This document shows, one piece after another, positions 31,754-44,063 of a stretch of DNA of 64,000 nucleotides. The DNA is from Eublepharis macularius (lineage: Eukaryota; Chordata; Lepidosauria; Squamata; Eublepharidae), in NCBI RefSeq assembly GCF_028583425.1, contig NC_072793.1, positions 64,485,028 to 64,549,027 of the forward strand. The letters run 5' to 3'. Position numbers and translations under genes: made by a program. Below the pieces are notes generated by a model, which was not told where the DNA came from, did not search any database, and saw nothing but the letters and a program-made list of their open reading frames with translations. Numbering within the stretch: position 1 is the first letter of the stretch; each line of letters opens with the position of its first letter.

Positions 31754-31759
31754 GTAAGG
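31754..31759 (+). other. DPYSL3: Splice donor of DPYSL3 exon 1
   Basis: The junction AAG|GTAAGG is a near-perfect vertebrate 5' splice site. No matching downstream coding exon is recognised to 64000, so intron 1 is inferred to exceed 32 kb. Confidence 0.88.
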
Positions 31760-34400
31760 GGGCGCCGCCGGGAGGGAAGGGAAAGAAACTCTCTCGAAGG
31801 TCCCTGCCCTCCTCTTACGTTGCTGGGCAGAGAAGAGTGATGGAGAGGCCGGGGGAGGCCACAGAAGGTGGCTGGGAGGCGTTGGCCGTGGCTTCGGGGG
31901 GAGGGGAAGGATGAGGCGGAGAAGCGCCGCGGGTGAGGGAGGTCAGCTTTGTCGGAGCATTCACAGCCCGAGTCCGTGCTCGGGAGGAAACCTCACTTTA
32001 TTCAGCGCGCCTCCTCCCGAGTAAGTGTGCTTGGGAGACGCGTCTCACGGCCTTCGTGTGATGTGTTCGGAGAAGCCCTGGGGCCATTCAGAAGCATTTT
32101 AAACTTCATGCCCTCGTCAAGCTGCAAAGTGTTAAACTCACCAGATAAGTTAAAATAAAGCTGCACAAGTACTTGGCCTCAGTTTTTATGGCCTGTTTCA
32201 AAATTGCGGTGATGGTAGTTATTTCAACGGTTGCCAAGAGAGAGAGAGAGACATGCAGATCCTAGCTCTTTTTTGTCTGCTGAAGGATAAACTTGGCATC
32301 GGGATAGTATGTGTGAAGTTTTGAGTAATCCGTTTGTGCTGTACTTCCTGCCACTTCCCAATTGGCCCTAGTAGGCCTGAAGGTAGTTAACATAAAATAC
32401 TGCAGTTTTAGTGATGTGAATCATCACTGACTAGAATAAATTTACTCCTGGTCCAGTGTGTAAATGCAGAAGTCACGTGATCCCATTTCAATTATTATAT
32501 GCTATTATGGTGAATAATAGCCCTACAGTGGAAAGCTGTTGCTCATTCTAACCAGTGTATGTGGTATATTCATTCTTGCGCAGAGTTGTGGTTAACCGAC
32601 AGAAGATGGTGTAACTTTCTTCTGTTTCTTTTCTTTTTGAGAAAAAGAGAGCAAGCGAGAGAGCAAGGCTCTTTGCATCAAACTGCATGCTAGCATTTTT
32701 AAAGTTATTAACTTAAAAGGTCTGTGCTGTGATCCAAGAATGGTCAAGCAAAAGTTGAGAGAGAATGCAGTCAGCTTATGCCATATTTGATTATTTTAAA
32801 GTCTATTTTTAATAAAATAAAAAATGAAGTTGTAACTAAATGTCAGTGGTCTGAATTTCAAAAGCTTAATCTTGGTCTGCTGATATAAAATAAAAAAAGA
32901 ATAACCTAAATTCTATCTGTTAAGATGAATCTTTAAATTAGATTTTCTTCTGCCCGTAGGTAGAGCTAGCTGCTTTTTTAGGTTTTGACATTGGTCATCT
33001 GTAGTTGACCAAGCATTCTACTGGGATACAGGAATTTTAAGGAACTATTTATATGCCCTTTGGATAACTAAATGGATCAACTGTTTTTCACTTTGGAGAT
33101 AGAAAAATGTCTGAAAACTACTAAAAATAAATTGGTGTACAGCCCCTCCTTTACACTTCATATCATATCGCAAAAAAACTTTCAAATAAAGTGGCAATCC
33201 TGATTTTAGCTATCTGTTATAAGTTTTGTTAGATATAATTTCTTTAATCCATATTTTGTTTTTAGAAGTTTGAAGGTGTCAGGTAATCTTGTTCCTTTAA
33301 GTGATATAGGTTGCCCAAAGAAATACAGAGAGTACCTTCACTTCCTGTTTTTCATAAGACACGTAAAGGTCTCTTATTTCAGAGAACCTTCTGTGATAAT
33401 TTCTGTGGCAGACATAGAGGATGGGAAGAATGTAGTCCAAGTGCATAAGCAAGCTGTCTGGATATGAAGCTGCACATTTTAGAAGGGCCTGCCCAAATCA
33501 GTGCAGTTTTCCTTGCCTTAGATCCTGTGGGTGCCAGATTTACTTTAAAAACAATGTACGTTGAGCATTTAGGGGAACAAGTAGATTGTTGCTATAGATC
33601 ATTAAAAGCTGCGGACCTGCAATTCTTGGGGGGGGGGGAGGAGATCCCATCCACCCGCACAGCCCTTTCCCCAGTTTCTCTTCTTAGCTCTTTTTCTACC
33701 CTCATCTATTTCTCATGAGAACTTAGAAAGCATTCTGGTTTTTTGGCAGGAGGAAGGATAAGTCTCTATTTTTTAAAGGGTTTTTTTTGGGGGGGGGAGT
33801 TGCACATGTGTACATGGCCCCAGGTGTGAAGTTTTTTTTATCCATGCTCTGGGGACATTGTTCAGAATTAGATATAAAGATAAGTTTATTGTGCTACAGC
33901 AAATTTGAGTTTATTGTGCTGTATCACAATGGTAATCCTGACATTTTTAAAGCTGTAAAAAGCCCTCCAGTGGCACTGTAGGGAAGAAATGCAGGTTGCT
34001 GACAGAGAGAAGGTGTACACAAAACTTCCACGTGAACACTTCACAACCAGAGTGAATGCCTCTGTGTTCATGGCAGTGATGACGGAGAAGCAGATCATCC
34101 TTGTCTTGTAGATGTAGTCATAGTTTGTCCTGAATGGAAGGATCTACTACAGACTTGAAAGAAATTACAGGTACATGTGTTCTCCCTACTCTTGACCATT
34201 TTTCTGTCAGTGTACGCTTCTACATTGGTTGAACCAGTCACTCACATTCCACGTAATCTACCTTACAGAGTTGTGAAGATCATATGAAGGACAGGGAAAA
34301 TCCTGTCCAAGGATCTCCTTGAGCTCCTTGGAGGAAAGAGTGGATACAAAAAAAGGGGTACTCTCGGATTTGAGAGGAGCATTTTCTCTTTGGCTTTAGT
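31760..34400 (+). other. DPYSL3 intron 1, no further feature
   Basis: Beyond the CpG island the sequence becomes AT-rich. G runs at about 33629-33638 and 33791-33799 are the only simple-sequence features. Confidence 0.5.
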
Positions 34401-34429
34401 TGATGACCTCCATCTGAATGTAGACAAAG

Positions 34430-35640
34430 GTCATGCTTTTTGGTTGCTCCTCCTGGATCTTTCTGCAGCCTTTGATAAAGTAGAATGTGTCATCCTGTTG
34501 AGGCATTTGGAGATAGGAGTATTGAGGAGGTGCCTCGGACTGGTTTAAATTGCCCCTCATTGAATGAGCTCAGAGGGTTGCTGTTGCAGACCAGCTATGT
34601 TCAGTGTGGGAATTATCTTGTGGGGTTCCACAGGGCACAATCTTATCCCCCATGTTATTCAACCTCTGTGTAAAAGCTGTTAGGAGAAATCATTTGTAGC
34701 TTTGAAACTGGATGTCATCAAGCTCTATATCTCATTATCTCACTATCCAAAGCCCCTAGTCATGCAGTAGACGTTTTGAGTTGCTGCCTGCTAATGGTCA
34801 AATGGCTGAAAGTGAACAAACTGAAACTGAACGCAGACAAGACAGAAGCAATGCTGTTTGGGAAGGCAAAGATCCTAAATGATATTGTTCTCCCCACCTT
34901 TGATGGGGTTCAGTTGACCTTTGCTGATTCAGTAAACTACTGCTAGATAAGCAAGTTAATGCAGCAGCAAAATACCTTCTCCCAACTCTGTCTAGCCTGT
35001 AAGATACCCCCTATCATGACTTGGTCGCTTGCGTCACCTGGATCCATTCCATGGTAACGTAGAGACTAGACTATTGTAATGCACTCAAAGTCAACTTGGA
35101 GAGTCCAGTTGGTACAAAATGATGCAGCTCAGTTATTGCCAGGAGCTAGGAGCAGTGTGCATATTATTCATTATCACATATGAAGCCCTTCATGGCCTTG
35201 ATCCATCATATCTATGGAAGTACCTCTCTCCCTATGATTTACCATGAGCATCGCTCATCTGAACAGGGCCTTTGCCATGTATCACCCTGCAAATGAGCAA
35301 AATCAACAACTGCCTGCATACATGCATTATTATGACTCCCACCTTGTGAAATGCCCATCTGATGAGGTTAGGAAGGCTCCTGTTCTAGCTTTCCACACAG
35401 TATGCAAAGCTAAATTGTTCAGGAGGGCTTTTTTATGCATGTAGGAGGGCTGTACATATTGAAATTGTTTACAGAGATATTTTGGAAAAGGGGTAGAGAC
35501 TGCAAACTATAAATGTGTAGTGACTGTAACTTACTGCATTTTTTATGGAATGTTCCAGCCATAATTCATTTTTACTTACACTATGTAATCTGCCTTGAGT
35601 CTCACTGAGAAAGGTGGTCTACAAATAATGTAAATACATA
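34430..35640 (+). mobile_element. Decayed L2-like LINE remnant
   Basis: Scattered RT blocks survive in different frames: DLSAAFDKVE (motif A), a V(P)QG-type motif B near 34622, KLKLNADKTEAMLFG near 34815-34865, and a YEALHGLDPSYL-type block near 35180. The 3' end is 'ctgccttgagtctcactgag' and then 'ataaataaaaataag'. Multiple stops and frameshifts make it an old copy, older than the one at 1324-6640. Confidence 0.75.
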
Positions 35641-36617
35641 AATAAAAATAAGAAGCAGGGATAGAACTTTGTCTAGTACATCTGAGGATACTGGGAGCTT
35701 TGTTGCTCCATTGGGAATGGGGTAAGTCATACAGTATATCCACACATAGACATTCTATTTTCTTGTGATGAGGGAAAATAGAATTTACTCTGTGATAAAT
35801 TTGAAATGTTAGTATTTCCCTGTTTGTACCTCATAGACTCTGAGCTCAGTATTTTAACAAGTGATTTACTGGAAGTATTATGTCTGCTAATGCTAGGTAA
35901 CTGTAATAGTGTACCTTAGTATGTCTAAATATATAGAAGTCCTAGTTGAGTTAGACAAAGGAACCTCTAGCTCACTATCCTCTCACAGTAGCCAGATCAG
36001 GATGCTTCAAAATATATAGTAGTAAAGGTGTATAATGCAGGTGTCGTCGCCTACCTGAGTTCTGCTCTAGCCCTCAGGACATGCACAGCCATGGGCCAAC
36101 CAGACCAGGTGAGGCTGGTGCCGACTTCCCCTTGGAGAACATAAACCAGAAGAGGCATTGTTATAATTCTCATGTTTCTAATCTCTGTTTCAAGAAAGAA
36201 CTTTCTTAATATTTATTTCCCTTTATTTGAGAATTGGACAAAGGACACTTGTCCCTTCAACATCTATTCTGGTCTTTTATCTCGTTTCCCCCCCAAAGTA
36301 ATTCTTCGGTGAAGTGGTCTTTTCCATAACAGCTGGCTGTATTGCCACAAAATGCAGGATTAAATGCGATTGCAAATTGCAACTTTGTTTTAGGATTAGG
36401 TATAGGGATGATCTGGTTTATGAGGGGGAAAGCTTTTGCACTTCATTTGAAGCCAATGGTTGCTAAATAAAGCTTCAGTCAGAGTAAGAGGGATATTTTA
36501 AATAATCTGGTATCTGTTGCACTCTGAGATTATATCCTTGTAACAGTTATGTTTGAATATCTAAAATCTGAATGTGTGAAGTCAGTATGTTTTGTTCTTT
36601 CTTTAAGAGAGCCAGAG
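35641..36617. other. Intron sequence, no feature recognised
   Basis: No exon, RNA gene or element boundary is supportable. Confidence 0.45.
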
Positions 36618-38047
36618 AGCCAGTGTTGTGTAGTGGTTAGAGTGTTGAAGTAAGATCTGGAAGAGTTAGGTTTGAATCCTGCTCTGCCATGGAAGCTTGG
36701 TGGGTGACCTTGGGCCAGTCACACTCTCTCAGCCTAACCTACCTCACAGGGTTGCTGTGAGGATAAAATGGAGGAGAGGACAACGATATAAGTCAGAGGT
36801 CTCCAACCTTTTTGAGCCTGTAGGCACCTTTGGAATTTTGGCACAAAATGGCTGCTGGAAGAGGTGGAGTGAACCACAAAATGGCTGCTGGAAGAGGCGA
36901 AACCAACTGCAAAACCAGAAACTTACTTATATTTAAACATCCTCCTTTCTCTCTATGATCCTAAGTGAGTAAAAAAGCAAACCACAAGTGTGTAACAATT
37001 AAAATATATAACAAATATACCTGATTAAACAGTGCTGTTAAGGCAGTATGGCTTTGATTTGCATGTAAATCCAGAGATGATTCCAAGTAGACCTCCATCT
37101 TTTAAACTCCCCCCTTTCTCCCTCCATTATTATTTGATCTTAACAGTGAGATCCCTACCCTACACACCCTTCACACACAAAAAAGCCACAAAGCTTTCAG
37201 CCCTGTCATGGTGCTCAGAATGAGGGAAGAGAAGAACTTTACATATACAGCCCTCATTCAGGCCAGTGAGCCTGCTTTTGTCCCCTTTTCCATATTTTTA
37301 ATTAAACGTCTCAGAGAAATGAGCTTTTAACATTGTTTTTGGGAAATAGGGCTTTGCAAGAGTTCTGGCCCAAGACCTTTTTCTCTGAACTAATCATCTA
37401 GTTACAAGACACCAGTAGGCCATTGCTTTTCACCTCCTGCATAAATGCAAGCAGAATACAATTTGTGACCCAACATAATGGTTACAGTTTACCAGGCATG
37501 TGCTTTGTCCCTTCCCCCAATTTTTCCAGTGCCCAGGCAGTCCAAAACCAGGTTGTTTATCAAGACTCTTAAGGGGGAGAAGAACTTTATTCTCCCCCTT
37601 CAAGTCAGCAAGTCTCCTTGGTCCTAGGTGCTGCTGTTCATGAGGAAAGGAGGCTGGCTGGCTTGTGGGGGGCTTTACTCCCCAGCCCATTCAAGCCAGC
37701 CAGCCTCCTTTGGTTCCGGGGCACTGTTGCTCATGATGAAAGCATACATGCTGGCTTGAATGGGAGGAGGAGGGGATCCCCCTAGGCTGAATAGGTGGGA
37801 GGAAGGAGGGTAATGGCTAAGGTCAGGGGCACCTTATGTTCGGCCATAAAGATGTATGTGTATGGCTGCATGGATGCCGAAACAAGCCCTGTTGGGCACA
37901 AGCCCCACCTAACCCTGCCCACTTCCTGAAACTGCTGAGTGAGTGCAAGAAAAAGGCTATGTATTGGGGACCCCTGATGTAAACTGTTTTGGATCCCCCT
38001 TGGGGAGAAGGCGGGGTATAAATTTAGTAAGTAAATAAATAAAATAA
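36618..38047 (+). repeat. tRNA-derived SINE split by a hAT element
   Basis: The head and body occupy 36618-36793 ('gtgttgtgtagtggttagag', 'ggtttgaatcctgctctgcc', 'gtgaccttgggccagtcac', 'aggataaaatggaggaga'). The tail lies at 37977-38047 ('atgtaaactgttttggatcc', 'gagaaggcggggtataaa', 'aagtaaataaataa'). The 1183-bp hAT element sits between them at the 'gatgtaagctg' point of the SINE. Confidence 0.85.
36794..37976 (+). mobile_element. hAT-type non-autonomous element (CAGGGGTCCCCAA ends)
   Basis: Inverted ends are CAGAGGTCTCCAA (36794-36806) and, inverted, CAGGGGTCCCCAA (37964-37976), the typical ends of a vertebrate hAT group. The 8-bp flanks (ATATAAGT and ATGTAAAC) are a decayed duplication of SINE sequence with three mismatches. 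Inside, two direct repeats of 'caaaatggctgctggaagag' (near 36844 and 36878) and inverted 'ggctggctggctt' motifs are visible. No transposase frame. Confidence 0.85.
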
Positions 38048-38154
38048 ATGTTTCACAAACTGACTCAAAGGGGGATCAGTTATATTTTAAACATATTTTC
38101 TCTCTTTAACTTTTCTATTGTCTACAGAGATGGGGGTTACTTGACATTTTTATG

Positions 38155-38345
38155 TGGTGGTGGCAGAGTGACTTAGGGCGACCCCTGGTGGGGTTTTCAT
38201 GGCAAGAGACTAACAGAGGTGGTTTGCCAACCCTGTGCTTCGTTGGAGGTCTCCCATCCAATTACTAACCAACGCCAACCTAGCTTAGCTTCTGAAATCT
38301 AATGAGATCAGATTCACCTGGGCTATCCAGGTCAGGGTTGATATG
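38155..38345 (-). repeat. 5S-rRNA-derived SINE
   Basis: A minus-strand copy of the family at 26922. The plus strand reads 'gaccccтggtgggg'-type tail, 'gtggtttgccaaccctgtg', 'ggaggtctcccatccaatta' and 'gcttctgaaatctaatgag', the inverse of the 5S-like head. Diverged. Confidence 0.8.
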
Positions 38346-38663
38346 CTGCTTTAAAATGATATTGGTATAGTTTTAATTCATGCAAGTTAATATAAGGGTT
38401 GTATTTTCAAAGTACATCAAACTTTAACTTTGTTTCTTGCTATACAGAGATACTTGTATGTCTACTGTTTAATATCTAATGTTAAAATTTTTAGGAAATT
38501 TCTGGAAAATCTCTGTCTAGCATCAACGAAAATGGACAACAAAATTAGGCTTCTACTATAATTATATTGAAGAAAATGTTTTTGTTCTGCACACAAAACT
38601 GATAGTAAAATCTGGATTACTTAGAATTGATAGATTTTGTTGTAAAATACAATAAATATTTCT

Positions 38664-39129
38664 ATGGTTGTTGTGGGTTTTCCGGGCTGTATTGCCGTGG
38701 TCTTGGCATTGTAGTTCCTGACGTTTCGCCAGCAGCTGTGGCTGGCATCTTCAGAGGTGTAGCACCAAAAGACAGAGATCTCTCAGTGTCACAGTGTGGA
38801 AAAGATGTTGGCAGGTCATTTGTATCTACTCAGGAGGGGTGGGGTTGAGCTGAGTCATCCTGTAAGAGTTTCCCAGGGTGTGGAATGCTAATGGCGGGAG
38901 GCTTCACTGTATCCTGAGGAGGTCCATATGTAAAAGAACCTCCTCAGGATACATCTTTTCCACACTGTGACACTGAGAGATCTCTGTCTTTTGGTGCTAC
39001 ACCTCTGAAGATGCCAGCCACAGCTGCTGGCGAAACGTCAGGAACTACAATGCCAAGACCACGGCAATACAGCCCGGAAAACCCACAACAACCATCCTTC
39101 TCCGGCCGTGAAAGCCTTCGACAGTACAT
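38664..39129. mobile_element. Penelope-like element remnant in inverted-repeat form
   Basis: Two near-identical inverted arms of about 150 bp (left 38666 to about 38812, right about 38954 to 39102) flank a spacer with its own 15-bp inverted repeat (gtatcctgaggaggt). An exact 14-bp duplication CAATAAATATTTCT brackets the insertion (38650-38663 and 39130-39143). The arms carry a hammerhead-like core: CTGAAGA, stem gccagc...gctggc, GAAAC, GTC, as described for Penelope-like retroelements. No protein remains. Confidence 0.7.
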
Positions 39130-39143
39130 CAATAAATATTTCT

Positions 39144-41400
39144 GTTGACTTTGAGTAGTTTTCTGTATAGTTCTAGTTTGTGAAATAGTTTGTTGAATAT
39201 ATTATACATTCTTTATTTCATTGTTCTCTAACAGTTTTATTGTATTTATTATATGTATTATACTAATCTTTATTACATTGTTTTATAATTTTGTAATTTG
39301 CCTGAGTCTCAATGAGAATAAACAGTTTGCACTGATTGTATACCTGTCTGAGGCATCTGAGAGGAAAAAAATTAGATCAGAAAGGTGTTTTCCTTGGTTG
39401 TCTTGGTCATAGTGAGGTGGGGGCAAGCTCATGACATATTTCTCTAATATTCTAGCATTGTTCATTTTGATTGCCTGACTGCTGATTTTAACATTGGTTA
39501 AAATAAAATATAACACCCATAATCACAGCATAAAAACAGCAAGTAATAAAACCATCCCAAGATGGGCAATCCTGCACTCCTGCCCGTCAACATACAAAAA
39601 AGGGGGTAGTAGTGGACAGATAGAATACTGTACCCCTTTACGAGACAGCCAGCAGTGGACTCTCCAGAACCCCTCATAGAGGGAGACTGGTGGAAGGCTC
39701 GGCAATGATGGACTAAAATTAGCCTTGACCATATGCCTGGTGGAACATCTCTGTTTTACAGGCCTGCCTAAATGATACAAGATCCTTGTGGGCCCGAGTC
39801 CACAGTTTGAGTCCACAGTGCAGTGGACTCAAAGGTCTACATGTCTAGGAACACATACAAATCTACCTCTTCCGTTCCATTGATCAAGGTGAGGAGAAAT
39901 CAACCATGAGTAGGCCTCGGGACAAGAAGAGGCCTTTCTGTTTCAGCCACTGATATCCAAAGATGACTCTTCCAAAATGGCTAGCATCATTAAGTGCTTA
40001 TTAGATTTTTCTTGCTTTTGGCCAGAGTGCCAAGTCCCAGCCCAGCCTTCTTGTTATGCTTGGGCTCACTTGGGTTTGCTTGCCTCCCAGATACACAGGC
40101 AGAACAATGAATTGGCATAACTTTGTCTTGCTGATGCTTTCCTGCAAGGGCATCAAAGCTGCTATTTTCCTTGAAGGTGCAGTGTGGAATGCTTATGCAT
40201 GCACACACACACTCGATGCTCTGTAGCCCTGAGCACAAAGGTTCACCAGGTCCCATTTGCCCTGTCAAGTGCACACGTAGAGATGAAGCATTACCTTAGA
40301 AAGAAAGACTGTCACTTCTGCCCAATGATGTGCAGATACCACTGCCCTACCCTTTGGATCTGCAGCAGGGAAGACCCTTACCCCATCCCTGTGACTGTAC
40401 CTTGGTGGCAACCTAAAGCAGACCACAGGATCTGCCAGGTACCTTCTTAGTAAGCCTCACAGCTCCTGCTGTGTAAACTCCCTTCTCAGAGCCACATTGC
40501 AAACTCTCTTCTCAGGCCCATCCCATAAGCTCCTCTCAGCAACAGTGGGTGTGAAGCCAGCCTTCTTTGCTGCTCCCAGCCATGTTGGAGCCAAGAAGGC
40601 TACCCCACTCATGCCTTTCAAGGGTTGACATGATGCAGCAGCCCCTTCATGGGAAAAAGCCTTACTTGCTCAGGTGTGCAGCCAGGAGCCACAGTGCAGT
40701 GAAGAGGTCAAGTCACCTTCCTTCTTCAACAACTGAGCACTAGCAGACCCTGTCACATCACAGCATGTGCTTTAATCTACATCTACGCAGGGGATCCTAT
40801 ACACACGCACGCACACAAGAACTGGGAAAACTTTGAAGTAGTTTGTAATTGCCACCAAAAAATGTTTTTGTCTTTCAGGTGCAATAGAATTCCTTGTTCT
40901 AGGAAAACTTACCAGTTTTCTGCTTTTGAAAATAAAAGAGTTGGCTGCTAAGCCCAGCCGCAATTCATGTATACCTGAGCGTACATAATCTATGTAAGTG
41001 AGTAAATTTTGACCATGTATCAACAGTGGCTACCAGTTGATTGGCTACACTGATTACTGCCACTGTGCAGATTCAGACTCCTCTAGATGCTGTCCATTTT
41101 GAATTATAAGCATGAATGTTGTCACATGAAGCGCTTGCTCATCTCGATAGAAACTAGGCATTGTGAACAAAGTGAGCTCAGTTTTCAAACAAAGTTTTGC
41201 AAATGTCGGATCATCCTCCAGAGAAACACCTGTTTATTGGGCACTGCATTTGTTTCTATTAATAAATACAATACTTACCCGAGAAATGGTCTGATTTGAT
41301 GGGAGTGAGATGAAGGGAGAGATAATTCCTTTTCCTGACTTACTTGTAGAGGCTGGTTGTATCGATCCAGTTTCTTCTCTGCATTTCTGTAGTTGCAACT
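39144..41400. other. Intron sequence, no feature recognised
   Basis: A LINE-like 3' tail is possible near 39220-39325 ('gtaatttgcctgagtctc'). A CA-rich stretch lies near 40201-40214. No exon is supportable. Confidence 0.4.
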
Positions 41401-41647
41401 GAGAGTAAGTTTGGTGTAGTGATTAAGAGCGCAGGACTCTAATCTGGAGAACCAGGTTTGATTCTTCACTCTTTCACTTGAAGCCAGCTGGGTAACCTTG
41501 GGTCAGTCACAGCTCTTCCAGAACTCTCTCAGCCCCACCCACCTCACAGGGTGATTGTTGTTGTTGGGATAAAGGTAACATACTTTGTAAACTGCTCTGA
41601 GTAGGTGTTAAGTCATCCTGAAGGGCAGTATATAAATTGAATGTTAT
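41401..41647 (+). repeat. tRNA-derived SINE, near full length
   Basis: The copy has the A box ('gtgtagtgattaagagcgc'), B box ('aggtttgattctt'), the 'agccagctgggtaacctt' body, and the tail ending 'ggcagtatataaattgaa'. Same family as 1169 and 62150. Confidence 0.85.
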
Positions 41648-42790
41648 CTGCTGTGTTTAGTGCCAATAAGGGACAGTACTTGCAGTTTGTGGGATATGAC
41701 TGCCTTTCTACTCCCGTGTTCATTTTCAGACACTACTGCAATCTCAGTGCTACTGGAAAGGAAGACAAAGTGTTCAGTCTGATGTCACTTTTATTTTAAT
41801 GAGGTGATGGAGGAAGGTTTTTAAAAAAATATTATTTTAAAAGGGGAGCTTTCCGTGCAATTCCAACGCATGACAAATTCCTGTGCTTTGGAATATACCA
41901 TTATGTAGCATCCTCCTTATATTGTAGGATTTTATTATCTTAGTGCTATTAAAATATCACAGCAGCATGGGAAATAAATGATTATTTGTTACACCATCAA
42001 ATTCAAATTGTTTTTATTTTTTAAAAAGTCTGTTTAAAATTAAATCGGAATAAAAGTGTGTTTCTTAAAATGAAATCAATCGTGTTGTTATAAACTACAC
42101 TTAGTAACAGGCTGTTTTTCCATGTAAATAACCAGCCATGGGAAAATACTTTTTAAAGATCAAACATTATAAGAATGTCATATTTTACTGTACATATACT
42201 TTATTGTTATTTGGATTTCATACTGTGGGCCATGTTCCAGCAAGTCATTGGATACCTAGACATCTTTGGCTCCAGATGATGATCTTGGTTATGACTAGGA
42301 GGATAATGATCTTTGTCCACCTGAGTGATCTTGTATACTCATATTTGTATGCTGTTTGATTTAAAATACGGACATTTGTGAATATTTATATTAAAAAAAT
42401 TGCAGGGTCCTTACTTATTTGGTTTATGAAACAAAACACTTTGCATGGTGACTATAAGACTATGTTTGTGAAATGTTTTGAAAAGTTCTCTAAACATGGA
42501 TACATGCAATGAACAAAAGATTTTGATGGTAAAGTTAGTGTTTTGGGGGCTAGCGCTGACACTGGGGCAAGCCAGGTAGTCTATGAATAAAAGTGAGGTG
42601 GGAGGAGATTTAGCAGTTTCAAAGATAGTTTGGGGGAGCTGTTGTAAATATAAAATGTATAAGATATAGTTTAATAAAATACGTGTTTTTAGTATGTGGA
42701 TTACTTATACTTTCAGTAAGCTGCATACCAATCCCATCCAAGAGTATGTAAATGCTCTGTTTAGTTGTATATGTTCAGTTAGTTGTTGTA
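41648..42790. other. Intron sequence, no feature recognised
   Basis: AT-rich, with several A/T homopolymers. No exon supported. Confidence 0.45.
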
Positions 42791-42797
42791 AGTTAAT

Positions 42798-43741
42798 GTC
42801 CGAGGGGCGGCGGCACCGCGCCCTTGGACTCGATGACCCCCACCCCCTCCGACGCCCTCGCCTCCGGCGGTACCCACCTGCAGCCCTCAGAGCCGGCCGG
42901 GAGGGACGCCGGCAGGGCCGCAGAGTTGCCAGCCGGCCGGGGGGGATGTCCCGCCTCCTTGACGGAGCTGACGGCTGCGGCCGCCGACCCGCCGCGGCCG
43001 GGGACCCAGCGCCGAACGGCGGACGGCCAGAGAAGGAGGAGGCCGCCGACCCGGGCGAGCCCGTGGCCCCGACAGCCAGGGCACATGCAGATGGAGCGCC
43101 GCGGCCATGGGAGAGGCGAGGAGCAGCTGCCCGGAAGGCCGGGCCGCAGCGGGACGCCCACGCCGGCGCAGAACGCTACCGGGGCCTACAACCCCCAGAA
43201 GGCCAAGGGAGGGGGCGGGCGCAGCAGGCAGAAGGGTGGCCCGTGCAGCCACCTCCCGGGGCCAGCCATTGGGGGGGAAAGGGGCCAGGAGCAGGGCAAG
43301 GAGGAAGAGGGGCGGAAGCAGGGGCAAAATGGCCAATGGGGCCAGGGCAGGTGGGGCCGAAGGATGTGGCCGCGCCTAGCTCAGGTGGTGGGAATGACAC
43401 TGGGGGCAGGCACTGGAAGGGAGGGGTGGGGTTGGCCACAATGAGGGTGGGAAGCTCAACCCCAGGCCGAGGAGGAAGGTCGTGGGAGACTGTGCCAGCC
43501 TACCCTGATGCTAAAGGGGTGGCTGGCCGGGTGGAGCCAACTGCTGGCTGGCCTCGCCAGACCAGACGGTGGCCGCCTGTCTGAGGCCTCGAGGGGGACG
43601 CTCTCCATTGGCCAGGCCGGCCCTCACCTATCGGATTCCCCCCCCCTGTCCGACCACTGGGGACCCAGCACGGACCCGCCAGGGGCGTCCCGCTCTGACC
43701 CGCCACCGCCGTCGCCGCCAGGGGGCGCCCTCCCACCTGAC
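42798..43741. mobile_element. GC-rich 944-bp insertion of unknown type
   Basis: An abruptly GC- and CpG-rich block lies in an AT-rich intron, bracketed by a 7-bp repeat AGTTAAT (42791-42797 and 43742-43748). Ends are GTCCGAGG... and ...CACCTGAC. Several overlapping open frames exist because the block is GC-rich. None shows a domain I recognise, and a Gly/Arg-rich translation (42824-43444) looks low-complexity. A CTCF-like site lies near its right end. It may be the 5' region of a retroelement or another insertion; no family can be named. Confidence 0.5.
43715..43728 (+). promoter_or_regulatory. CTCF-like core motif
   Basis: CCGCCAGGGGGCGC matches the vertebrate CTCF core (CCACCAGGGGGCGC-like) at all but one base. 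It is a sequence match only; binding is not shown. Confidence 0.6.
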
Positions 43742-43774
43742 AGTTAATATTTAGATAAAATAAGTCTTGTTTTT

Positions 43775-44063
43775 AGGAAGCATAAGTGGGGGACTCACAA
43801 AGACTTGTGGGGGCATTTCATTCAACACCCCCCACACACTATTATCTCTTTTCCTATCCTGGCAGCCCCCATAATCTCTTCCTTTTTTTTGCTTCCTTCT
43901 GTCCTTCCCACCCACCACACTGCCAGTCCTTATCTGCCCCCATTTTCAGCTTTCCTTCTTTCCATTCTCCTGACAGCCTCTACCCAGGAAAGCTATGGCA
44001 CAGTTGTGCAGTGGTGGCAGCTCGGCCAGTTGTGCTGTGGGGACTTGCATGGGGCACCTCTCT
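43775..44063 (-). repeat. Tandem-unit dispersed repeat, left of DIRS 2
   Basis: The reverse complement follows the same order as the units at 17605-18045 ('ggaaagctgaaaatggggg', 'ggtgggtgggaagg', 'gggggctgccagg', 'caagtctttgtgagtccc'). The second DIRS element begins inside this repeat; more of it resumes at 55348. Confidence 0.6.

Larger units (their letters stand above)
31060..32060 (+). promoter_or_regulatory. DPYSL3: CpG island and probable DPYSL3 promoter
   Basis: The GC and CpG content rises sharply between about 31060 and 32060, centred on the exon. GC-box-like 'cccgccccctag' (about 31028) and G-rich 'gacgggggtggggggcg' (about 31143) precede the ATG. No clear TATA box. This is the usual promoter type for the long DPYSL3 isoform; the transcription start cannot be set by eye. 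Confidence 0.7.

Noticed and set aside
41401..41647. A tRNA gene
   Set aside because: A and B boxes are present, but the sequence does not form a full cloverleaf and continues into a SINE body and tail.
42694..43584. Long GC-rich open frames as a possible novel protein gene
   Set aside because: Several frames on both strands are open at once, as expected from GC-rich sequence, and no domain, splice sites or conserved motif is visible.
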